Under the pieces are notes generated by a model. It saw only the letters and a list, made by a program, of their open reading frames with translations, searched no databases and was not told the DNA's origin. The translations under genes and the position numbers were made by a program. From Streptomyces bungoensis (lineage in GTDB: Bacteria; Actinomycetota; Actinomycetes; Streptomycetales; Streptomycetaceae), in the NCBI RefSeq assembly GCF_001514215.1, contig NZ_KQ948860.1, forward strand, positions 196,083 to 260,082: a stretch of DNA of 64,000 nucleotides. Reading direction: 5' to 3'. Of this stretch, positions 7,628 to 16,722 are shown in pieces (position 1 is the first letter of the stretch; every line of letters starts with the position of its first letter).

Positions 7628-9424
7628 TTACGACTTCTTCAGGTACAGGTGGTTGATGTCGAGGAGGCTCGAGACCGACCCGTAGCGGGTGCCGCCCACG
7701 TTGGACCCGGACAGCTGGAACTGCTTGGTGTACCACAGCGGGGCGCCGGGGACGACCTTCTCGAGCAGGTAGTGCTCGGCTTCCTTCCAGGTCTTCGCGG
7801 CGTCCTCGGGCTTCTGGTTCAGCGCCTTCTTGATGAGGGCGTCGACCTTCGCGTCCTTGACGTGCGCGTAGTTCGGCGCACCGTCGGCGACCTGGTCACC
7901 GTCGTAGATCGGGGTGACGACCGTCGACGGGGACGGCCAGTCCTGGCCCCAGCCCGTGATGTACATGTCGTACGGGTTGTTGAGCTTGCCGATCTGCTCG
8001 TAGAAGCTCGCGGAGTCGACCTCCTTCGAGACCACGTTGAAGCCGACCTTGCTCAGCGCGTCCTCGATGGCGACCTTGCGCTTCTGGCCGTTCTCGCTGT
8101 TCGGGTAGGCGAAGACGACCTTCTTCTCGGCCGCCGGCACGCCCTTCAGGAGCTCCTGGGCCTTGGCGATGTTGCCCTGCGGCGTCTTCAGACGGCCGTA
8201 GGGGTCGTACTTCGGCTCGTAGCCCGGCAGCGTCGGCGCGAAGTAGTTCGGCGCCACGTCACCGCCGTAGACACCGCCCTCACCGGCGATGAGCGACTTG
8301 GAGTTGACGGCGTAGGTGATCGCCTGGCGGACCTTCAGGTCCTTCACGCGGTCCATGTTGAACGTCAGCTGCATCACGTAGGGCTGGTAGCCCTTGACCG
8401 TGCGCTTGCTGACGGCCGGGTTCTTGATGACGTCCTGGATCTGCGTGGCCTCGACGCCGCCGGTGAGCTGGATGGCGTTCTTGTCGTTGCCGCGGTCGGC
8501 GATCAGACGCTTGGTCTGGGTCGACTCGGTGACGCCGAAGTCGAAGTTGAAGCCGTCCACGTACTGGTGGCGCACGGAGTCCGTCTTCGGGTCCCAGTTG
8601 CTGTTCTTGGTGAGCACCAGGGACTTGCCGAGCTTGTACGAGGCGATCTTGTACGGGCCGGTGGCGACCGGGGCCGTGTCGTACTTCGCCTTCGTGTCGT
8701 CCTTCGCCGGGACGATGGCGTAGCCGGCCATGGCCAGCGTCTGCGGCAGGTCGGTGCGCGGCTGGTCGAAGTGGAAGACGACCGTCTTGTCGTCCGGGGT
8801 GTCCAGGACCGACTTCGGCAGGTGCTTGCCGTCGAAACCGCCGCCCGGCAGCGCCTTGCGGTACTGGGCGCCGCTCAGCCAGGTCTGCAGGTAGGTCGGG
8901 CCGTCGAAGATGAACTTCGCGTACTGGCGCTCGACGGTGTGGCGGACGTCGGCGGACGTGATGGCGTTGCCCTTGGCGTCCTTGATGCCGTCCTTGAGGG
9001 TGAACGTCCAGGTCTTGCCGCCGTCCGACATCTTGCCGGAGTCGGTCGCGAGGTCACCCACGACCGAGACGTTGCCCTTGTCGTCCTCCTGGAACTGGGT
9101 CAGGCGACGGAAGAGCAGGTTGGCGACCTGGCCGGCGTCGGAGACGTAGGTCTGGCCCGGGTCCAGGTGCGAGAGGCCCGCCTCCTGGTAGACCGTTATG
9201 GTGCCGCCGCTCTGGGCACCGGCGATCTCCGGGGCGGGACCGGTGGAGCCGGCAGCGTCGGCGTAGGTGACCGCCTTCGACTGGACCGACGCCTGCTGCT
9301 GGTCCTTCTTGGCGTTGTCCCCGGTGTTGGTGCCCTTGTTCTCGGAGCACCCGGTGAGCGCGAGGGAGCCGGCCGCGATGGCGACGACGATGGCCTGCGC
9401 TCTGCGCGAGCTGAACGACTTCAT
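7628..9424 (-). CDS. bldKB: BldKB: oligopeptide-binding lipoprotein
   Basis: 598-residue extracellular binding protein of the BldK importer. The signal peptide runs to the lipobox LALTGC (Cys26). The mature protein has the SBP_bac_5 entry segment (GLSHLDPGQTYVSDAGQVAN) and a DMYITGWGQDWPSP motif typical of peptide-binding proteins. Start ATG 9424, 101 nt after the bldKA stop, with AGGTAGG upstream. In S. coelicolor BldKB is required for aerial growth on rich medium; the size here (598 against about 600) fits. The stop is TAA, unusual in this genome. Confidence 0.92.
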   Translation of the reverse strand: MKSFSSRRAQAIVVAIAAGSLALTGCSENKGTNTGDNAKKDQQQASVQSKAVTYADAAGSTGPAPEIAGAQSGGTITVYQEAGLSHLDPGQTYVSDAGQVANLLFRRLTQFQEDDKGNVSVVGDLATDSGKMSDGGKTWTFTLKDGIKDAKGNAITSADVRHTVERQYAKFIFDGPTYLQTWLSGAQYRKALPGGGFDGKHLPKSVLDTPDDKTVVFHFDQPRTDLPQTLAMAGYAIVPAKDDTKAKYDTAPVATGPYKIASYKLGKSLVLTKNSNWDPKTDSVRHQYVDGFNFDFGVTESTQTKRLIADRGNDKNAIQLTGGVEATQIQDVIKNPAVSKRTVKGYQPYVMQLTFNMDRVKDLKVRQAITYAVNSKSLIAGEGGVYGGDVAPNYFAPTLPGYEPKYDPYGRLKTPQGNIAKAQELLKGVPAAEKKVVFAYPNSENGQKRKVAIEDALSKVGFNVVSKEVDSASFYEQIGKLNNPYDMYITGWGQDWPSPSTVVTPIYDGDQVADGAPNYAHVKDAKVDALIKKALNQKPEDAAKTWKEAEHYLLEKVVPGAPLWYTKQFQLSGSNVGGTRYGSVSSLLDINHLYLKKS

Positions 9425-9525
9425 GAGGCGAATGCACCTACCTGTCGGTTGTTATCCATGAGTACTGCCTGACGCGGCTGGTAGGCCGACTCGGGGGCGG
9501 CAGTCACCCCCCACCAGTGGACGAT

Positions 9526-10572
9526 CTATCGCCCGGACTTGGGGTCGAAGGCGTCCCGCACCGAGTCTCCGAGGAGGTTGAAGGCGAGGACGAAGATCAC
9601 CAACGCGATGCCCGGGAAGAAGATGAACGCCGGGTCCTGCTCGGTGTACTTGGCACCGTTGGCGAACAGCTTGCCCCAGTCCGGGGTCGGTTCGACGAAG
9701 CCGACGCCGGCGAACGAGAGGAAGGCAATGGTGAGGATGGTGCTGGGCAACTGGTACGTGAACTGCACCAGGATGGGCGTCACCACGTTCGGCAGGATCT
9801 CCTTGCGGACGATCCGCCCGGGCGAGGCCCCGGAGACCTTGGCGGCCTCCACGAACTCACGCTCGCGCAGGGTCAGCACGGTCGACCGGATCAGGCGGGC
9901 CATGCCCATCCAGCCGAGCACCCAGAGCACGATCAGCATCGCCACCGCACGGAAGTACGTGGGCGTCTCCTCCCGCGGGTCCACGAAGAACGCGGTCACC
10001 ACGGGCATGAAGGCGATGAAGAACAGCTGCTGCGGGAAGGCGAGGAAGAAGTCGGTGACGCGGCCGATCCAGTAGTCGGTCCTGCCGCCGAAGTAGCCGC
10101 CGATCAGACCCAGGACGATGCCCGTGCCCATCATCAGGACGGTGACGCCCAGCGCCATGTACAGCGAGGTGCGCATGCCGTACACGAGCATCGCGAACAC
10201 GTCGCGGCCGTACTGCGGCTCGACGCCGAACCAGTGCGATCCGGACAGACCGCCGAAGTACCCCAGGGGGAGGCCGAAGTCGTCGAGGACGGGCTTGTCC
10301 TGGTAGGTGGGGTCCTGGCCGTACAGGGTGTAGGGGTCGGTCCCGCTGATCTTCGTCAGCAGCGGCGCGGCGAGCGCCACCACGAAGTACAAAATAACTA
10401 TCCAGGCGCAGATGACACCGGTACGGTCACGCTTGAAGCGCTGCCACATCAACTGGCCGGGAGAGCGACCCTCGAGCTTCTTCTCGGCCTGGACGGGCTC
10501 GGTCTTCGGCTCGAGGTCGGGCTCCAAGGCAACCGTCGGCCCGGAGCCTTCAGCCTTGGCTGGACTGGTCAT
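9526..10572 (-). CDS. bldKA: BldKA: peptide ABC transporter permease (DppC type)
   Basis: 348-residue membrane subunit and first gene of the bldK operon. ATG 10572 was chosen because it has GGGGGAAG nine bases upstream and because homology-like sequence starts there; the frame stays open to 10767. A soluble N-terminus of about 55 residues precedes helix 1 (TGVICAWIVILYFVVALAA). The EAA loop is AAKVSGASPGRIVRKEILPN. Helix 1 is encoded by a run of rare AT-rich codons (ATA GTT ATT TTG, 10393-10404), unlike the rest of the gene. Confidence 0.9.
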   Translation of the reverse strand: MTSPAKAEGSGPTVALEPDLEPKTEPVQAEKKLEGRSPGQLMWQRFKRDRTGVICAWIVILYFVVALAAPLLTKISGTDPYTLYGQDPTYQDKPVLDDFGLPLGYFGGLSGSHWFGVEPQYGRDVFAMLVYGMRTSLYMALGVTVLMMGTGIVLGLIGGYFGGRTDYWIGRVTDFFLAFPQQLFFIAFMPVVTAFFVDPREETPTYFRAVAMLIVLWVLGWMGMARLIRSTVLTLREREFVEAAKVSGASPGRIVRKEILPNVVTPILVQFTYQLPSTILTIAFLSFAGVGFVEPTPDWGKLFANGAKYTEQDPAFIFFPGIALVIFVLAFNLLGDSVRDAFDPKSGR

Positions 10573-10938
10573 GTGAGTTCTTCCCCCGGGGGGTTGGAGA
10601 GCTGAGCGCAGCGCAGATACCGGAGAGTTCTGCGGTTTGGGGGAACTTTCGCCAATGTGTTCAACGCGCGTCAAGGGCGGAAGACATAGGGATCTCCCTA
10701 CCGTCATTATTTTGAGCAAAAATTGCAAAGATCGACACCTGTGCGCGCTTGACACGACCAACGACAACCCGGCGAATCGGACAGAGCGTTACATTTTTCC
10801 GTTTACATGTCCGAAACGTGGCGCGCGACGCTCCGGTATCCGAACAGTCGATCCATCTCCGGTACACCGAACGCACGGTCAGCCCATGGATACCCCCGCG
10901 CACGGCCGGCATGCCGGCCCCCGCGGAGGCACACCGAA
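10573..10938 (-). promoter_or_regulatory. bldK upstream region
   Basis: A gap of about 410 nt lies between bldKA and typA. Bases 10684-10812 are clearly AT-richer than the genome, as expected for promoters. A 6-bp inverted repeat with 2-nt spacer (TAGGGA tc TCCCTA) lies at 10687-10700, directly in front of a 9-codon open frame. No convincing -35/-10 pair could be fixed by eye. In other Streptomyces, bldK promoters respond to developmental regulators such as AdpA; no consensus AdpA site was recognised here. Confidence 0.45.
10661..10687 (-). CDS. Possible leader peptide upstream of bldKA (8 aa)
   Basis: ATG at 10687 is followed by the short frame MSSALDAR and a TGA stop, with GGTAGGGAG 6 nt upstream as a good ribosome site. 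It sits 89 nt before the bldKA start. The ribosome site coincides with the inverted repeat TAGGGA/TCCCTA, so folding of the mRNA could hide it. It is too short for coding statistics, so it could be chance; the combination of dyad and ribosome site is what makes it worth listing. Confidence 0.3.
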   Translation of the reverse strand: MSSALDAR

Positions 10939-10974
10939 GGCCCGGTCCTCCCCCTCTCGGAGAAGGACCGGGCC
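10939..10974 (-). terminator. typA terminator
   Basis: Perfect 11-bp inverted repeat (GGCCCGGTCCT / AGGACCGGGCC, 14-nt loop) starts 12 nt downstream of the typA stop codon. It separates typA from the bldK promoter region. Confidence 0.8.
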
Positions 10975-10985
10975 GTACGGGAGCG

Positions 10986-12893
<1,908 letters not shown>

Positions 12894-13031
12894 GTTGTGG
12901 CGTACTCCCGGAGTTGAGAAAGGCCCTGCTGCGTACGTCCGTGTGACGCGGGCCTGCCGGGCTTGACACGCCACGGCCTCACCCCATGGTACGGGGCCGC
13001 CGCCCCTGGGGCTCGCCGGGCCGACCGTCGG

Positions 13032-15224
13032 TCACTTGGCCTCGGGTGCGGGGGCCGGGACCTTCGCCCCCTTCCTCAGGAAGCCCATGTCCTCGTAGAC
13101 GGGTGTCTGGAACCCGAACGCACCGGCGTTGACCAGGGTCTTTCGCACCCCGACCAGCTGGGGCCGCTGGTAGAGCGGGAGGGAGGCCGCCGCGGCCCAG
13201 ATGCGGGAGTCGGCCTTGCGGATGAGCGAGCGCTCCTCGTCCTCGTCCAGCGTGGCCGCGGCCTGGTCGAAGAGCTGGTCCACCTGGTCGGTGCCGACCC
13301 GGGTGAAGTTCTGCTCGACGTTCACCGAGCCGTCGGCGGCCGGTACCGGCTTGGCGTAGATCGGGCGGGCGTCGGTCGCGGGGAAGGCGGAGGACGGCCA
13401 GGAGTACAGGGCGAGGTCGTAGTCGCCGGCGGCGATGTGGTCCTTGAAGTAGCTCTCGTCGGAGACCTTCGTGATCACCGTGCCGATGCCGACCTTCTGC
13501 AGCATCGCCGCGATCCGCTCGGCGACGGTGTTCAGCGTGTCGGAGCCGGGTCCGGAGGGGAGCACGAAGCGGAGGGTGAGCGCCTTGCCATCCTTGGCGA
13601 GCGGCCTGCTGACGACGCCGGCCGGGGCCGCGGTGCCCTGCGGGGCGTACGCACCCGGCGCGCCGCCCTGCCCCCGGTGCTTCTCGCCCTTCTCGTCCTT
13701 CTCGCCCTTCTCGGGCCGCTCCTCGGAGGAGGCGGAGGCCGAGTCGTGGTACCTGCCCTTGTCGTCCTCGCCGACGATGTACGCGCCGTCGTCGCCGCCG
13801 TCGGACTTCTTCTCGCCCTTGTCGCCCTTGTCGCCCTTCCGGTTCTGGGAGCCGGCCGCCTTCTCGCCCTTCCTCTCCTCCTTCACCGGGCCCCCGGCCA
13901 CCCAGCCGGCGTCGGCGAGCAGGGCCTCGGCCTGCCCGGTGTCCTGGTCGCCCAGCGCGCCGCTGCCGTCGGCGTAGGCGGCCTGGCCGGACAGCGCGAG
14001 GTGGCTGCCGACCGGCACCGCGGGCAGGCCCAGGGGGGTCAGCACGGCCTTGGCCAGCTCCTCGCGGTCGAGGGAGCGGGCGACGGCCCGGCGGACCCGC
14101 TCGTCGGCGAGGGGCCCCTGGGAGCCGTTGAGGGCGAGCTGGGTGTAGGCGGGCTCCAGCGACCGGCGGACCTCGACCGCCTGCAGTTCCTGCTGCTCCT
14201 TGAGGTAGCGGCTGATCGCCTTGCCCAGCTTCTTGCGGTCGCCCTTCACCTCGTCGGCGCCGAGGCCGTGCGCGAGCGCCCAGGAGCGCAGCTTCCTGGC
14301 GGAGGTCTTCCCGCCGCCCCGCAACGGGCTGCCCATGCCCTGCCGGCTCCCTGCGAGGCCGATGCGCCCGGCGTCGGAGACGTCGATGTCGGCCAGGTCC
14401 ACGGTGCCGTCGGCGAGCGCGGAGACGCGCTGGTCGCGGGTCACGGCGTGCAGCACGATCTGGTCGAGCTTGGCGGGGCTGCCCCACCAGCGCGGGTTGC
14501 GGGTGAGGACGACGTCCTTCTTGGCGGTGTCGACCTTCTCCACCTTGAAGGGGCCCGCGCTGATCTGCAGCTTGCGGCGGGCGCCGTCGTTGAAGGCGTC
14601 CGGGGTGCCCATGACGCTCTTCGGGTACAGCGGGGAGAAGAGCGAGCGCCAGTCGGCGTAGGGACGGGAGAAGGTGACCCGGACCTGGAGGTCGTTCGCG
14701 CCGCGCTCGATCTTCTCGATGCGGTCGTAGCCTGCGTTGCGGGCGGTCCAGTAGGCGCTGTCCCGGCCGGACAGGGCGCGCCACTGGGCGACGAAGTCGG
14801 CGGCGCCGATCTCCCGGCCGTCGCTCCAGACGGCCTGCTGGTTCAGCTTGTACAGCACGACCTGGCGCGGCTCGGTCGCGATGACCTTGGCGGATTCCAG
14901 ATAGGCCGGGTTGGCCACCGGCGTGCCGTTCGCGTCGAGGCGGAACATCGACGGCAGCACCGCCTGGGCGACCCGGGTGGTGCCCGCGTCGGCGTCGGCC
15001 TGGAAGGTGTTCAGGGTCTCCGGTACGGCGTCCACGGCCCACTTCAGGGTGCCGCCCGAGGCGACCTTGTCGCGGGTCACCGCGGCGATGTCCTGCCCGG
15101 CCAGCGGCTTGCTCGGTTTCTCGTCGGAGCCGCACCCGGCGAGCAGGGGCACCACGAGGGCGCCGGCCGTGAGGAAGGGGGCCGAGCGCAGGACCGCGCG
15201 CAGGCCGACGCCGTCGTAGGACAT
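13032..15224 (-). CDS. Peptide-binding lipoprotein with charged insert (SBP_bac_5)
   Basis: 730-residue solute-binding lipoprotein, larger than usual (500-600). The signal peptide ends at the lipobox LLAGC (Cys31). Family hallmarks include VWSDGREIGAADFVAQWRAL and the C-terminal PLYQRPQLVGVRK segment. A low-complexity Lys/Glu/Gly/Asp insert at roughly residues 445-520 (for example RKGDKGDKGEKKS) interrupts the domain and explains the extra length. Start ATG 15224 has GGAGG 8 nt upstream. No permease or ATPase genes are adjacent, so it is an orphan binding protein that may share the nearby importers or act as a sensor. Confidence 0.88.
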   Translation of the reverse strand: MSYDGVGLRAVLRSAPFLTAGALVVPLLAGCGSDEKPSKPLAGQDIAAVTRDKVASGGTLKWAVDAVPETLNTFQADADAGTTRVAQAVLPSMFRLDANGTPVANPAYLESAKVIATEPRQVVLYKLNQQAVWSDGREIGAADFVAQWRALSGRDSAYWTARNAGYDRIEKIERGANDLQVRVTFSRPYADWRSLFSPLYPKSVMGTPDAFNDGARRKLQISAGPFKVEKVDTAKKDVVLTRNPRWWGSPAKLDQIVLHAVTRDQRVSALADGTVDLADIDVSDAGRIGLAGSRQGMGSPLRGGGKTSARKLRSWALAHGLGADEVKGDRKKLGKAISRYLKEQQELQAVEVRRSLEPAYTQLALNGSQGPLADERVRRAVARSLDREELAKAVLTPLGLPAVPVGSHLALSGQAAYADGSGALGDQDTGQAEALLADAGWVAGGPVKEERKGEKAAGSQNRKGDKGDKGEKKSDGGDDGAYIVGEDDKGRYHDSASASSEERPEKGEKDEKGEKHRGQGGAPGAYAPQGTAAPAGVVSRPLAKDGKALTLRFVLPSGPGSDTLNTVAERIAAMLQKVGIGTVITKVSDESYFKDHIAAGDYDLALYSWPSSAFPATDARPIYAKPVPAADGSVNVEQNFTRVGTDQVDQLFDQAAATLDEDEERSLIRKADSRIWAAAASLPLYQRPQLVGVRKTLVNAGAFGFQTPVYEDMGFLRKGAKVPAPAPEAK

Positions 15225-15539
15225 CTCTGCTACCTCCGGGAAGCCGCGGGCGTTACGCTCACTTTGTTCGATATGTGTAGCTGATCACTTTTGGCGGTAT
15301 AAGGAGCTGATCAGATCTATGCACCCACTGAAGAGGAAAGGATCCGGCTACAGCGGGCGACACGGCGGCGACGGAACGTAAGGCCACCCGAGTGGCGCAA
15401 CGCAACCCCGATGTGCATCCGCACGCCTCAGCCAATCGGTGCACATCTCTTCCCAGCACCAGGTGTGAGGCGCAACACTCCAAGGCGCCTGAACGTAGCC
15501 GCCCAGGACCCGCGGGACCCGTGGAAGTGAGGGCAAGTC
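15225..15539. promoter_or_regulatory. Divergent region between orphan binding protein and sdh operon
   Basis: No gene is seen in these 315 bases. AGCTGATCA occurs twice as a direct repeat (15279-15287 and 15305-15313, 26 bp apart); TGATCA is itself palindromic, so the pair looks like two operator half-turn sites upstream of the binding-protein gene. Nearer the sdh operon, an 8-bp inverted repeat GATGTGCA / TGCACATC (15410-15417, 15440-15447) brackets a 22-nt loop. Both are candidate regulator sites; no known consensus fits exactly. Confidence 0.4.
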
Positions 15540-15830
15540 ATGTCCGTACACGACGACCTGACATCGTCACAGCGCTGCCTCGACGACCTCTACCGGTCGC
15601 TGGGGCGCCTGGAGAAGCAGCTCGGCAGCGGTGGCCTGGAGATGCGCCGGGTCCGGATGGACGCCGACCATCTGCGCGAGAGCCTGGCGCTGCTGCGCGA
15701 GGCGGCCAGCGGCCCGGCCGCCGCCGCCCGGCCCGAACTCGTCACCATCTCCGACACCCCGTACGACATCAGCCTGTGGACGGACTCGGACGACGAGGGA
15801 CTGGGCGCACGCGACCGGCACGCACCCTGA
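15540..15830 (+). CDS. Small protein leading the succinate dehydrogenase operon (96 aa)
   Basis: A 96-residue acidic soluble protein with a predicted coiled coil in its first half (LDDLYRSLGRLEKQL ... MDADHLRESLALLREA) and the tail PYDISLWTDSDDEGLG. I do not know its function. Start ATG 15540 has GTGAGG upstream. It is the first gene of the sdh cluster, and mycobacterial Sdh1 operons carry a small protein of similar size at the same place (Rv0250c, recalled from memory), which suggests a conserved accessory or assembly role. That link is inference. Confidence 0.8.
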   Translation: MSVHDDLTSSQRCLDDLYRSLGRLEKQLGSGGLEMRRVRMDADHLRESLALLREAASGPAAAARPELVTISDTPYDISLWTDSDDEGLGARDRHAP

Positions 15831-15876
15831 CCGCGGCCGGCCCGCACCCGTCCCCCGAACCGACCGGAGTCCCGCC

Positions 15877-16698
15877 TTGGCCACTGGTACGGAGCCACAA
15901 CGAGACAGCGGCGGCGTACGCGCCGGTACGCGCGCCGCGATCACCGCACCGCATCTGCGGACCGACCGCTGGTGGCTGGCGCCCGCCGTCACCGCGGCCG
16001 GTCTGTTCGCCTTCGTCGTCTACTCGACCTGGCGGGCGTTCGCCGACGCGCACTACTACGCGGCGCCGTACGTCTCGCCGTTCTACTCGCCCTGCCTGGC
16101 GGAGAACTGCCGGACGATGCGCGCCGGCCCGAACGCCGACCTGTTCGGCGGCTGGTGGGGCATCTCCCCCGCGATCATCATCCTGATCTTCCCGCTCGGC
16201 TTCCGCCTGACCTGCTACTACTACCGCAAGGCGTACTACCGCAGCTTCTGGGCCTCCCCGCCCGCCTGCGCGGTCGCCGAGCCGCACCGCGGGTACACCG
16301 GCGAGACCCGCTTCCCGCTCATCCTGCAGAACGTCCACCGGTACTTCTTCTACGCCGCGATCCTGGTCGCCGGCGTGCTGACCTACGACACCGTGCTGTC
16401 CTTCCGGGACACGCACTACCGCTGGGGCCACATGGGTCTCGGCACCCTCGTCTTCCTGGTCAACATCGTGCTGATCTGGGCGTACACCATCTCCTGCCAC
16501 TCCTGCCGGCACATCGTCGGCGGCAAGCTCAAGCACTTCTCCCGGCATCCCGTGCGCTACCGGGCGTGGCAGTTCGTGGGGCGGCTGAACGCCCGGCACA
16601 TGCAGCTCGCCTGGGCGTCCCTGCTGAGCGTGGCGCTCGCCGACTTCTACGTCTACCTGGTCGCGTCCGGCGTCTTCGCCGATCCCCGTTTCTTCTAG
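15877..16698 (+). CDS. Succinate dehydrogenase/fumarate reductase membrane anchor (Sdh1-type)
   Basis: 273-residue integral membrane subunit that anchors the SdhA-SdhB pair. Five hydrophobic helices are visible: WWLAPAVTAAGLFAFVVY, ISPAIIILIFPLGFRL, YFFYAAILVAGVLTY, GTLVFLVNIVLIWAY and WASLLSVALADFYVYLV. A Cys/His cluster CHSCRH at residues 207-212, at the end of helix 4, and a Cys pair CLAENC (73-78) are unusual for a cytochrome b anchor and resemble the mycobacterial Sdh1 anchor reported to hold a membrane-embedded Rieske-type cluster. TTG 15877 is chosen as start: GGAG lies 7 nt upstream and no ATG/GTG fits after the previous gene. Confidence 0.85.
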   Translation: MATGTEPQRDSGGVRAGTRAAITAPHLRTDRWWLAPAVTAAGLFAFVVYSTWRAFADAHYYAAPYVSPFYSPCLAENCRTMRAGPNADLFGGWWGISPAIIILIFPLGFRLTCYYYRKAYYRSFWASPPACAVAEPHRGYTGETRFPLILQNVHRYFFYAAILVAGVLTYDTVLSFRDTHYRWGHMGLGTLVFLVNIVLIWAYTISCHSCRHIVGGKLKHFSRHPVRYRAWQFVGRLNARHMQLAWASLLSVALADFYVYLVASGVFADPRFF

Positions 16699-16722
16699 AG
16701 ACCCCAGTGAGGAACTGAACCG

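Noticed and set aside
15259..15551. Minus-strand frames of 67-74 codons between the binding-protein gene and sdh operon
   Set aside because: Poor codon use, no ribosome site, and they cover the expected divergent promoters.
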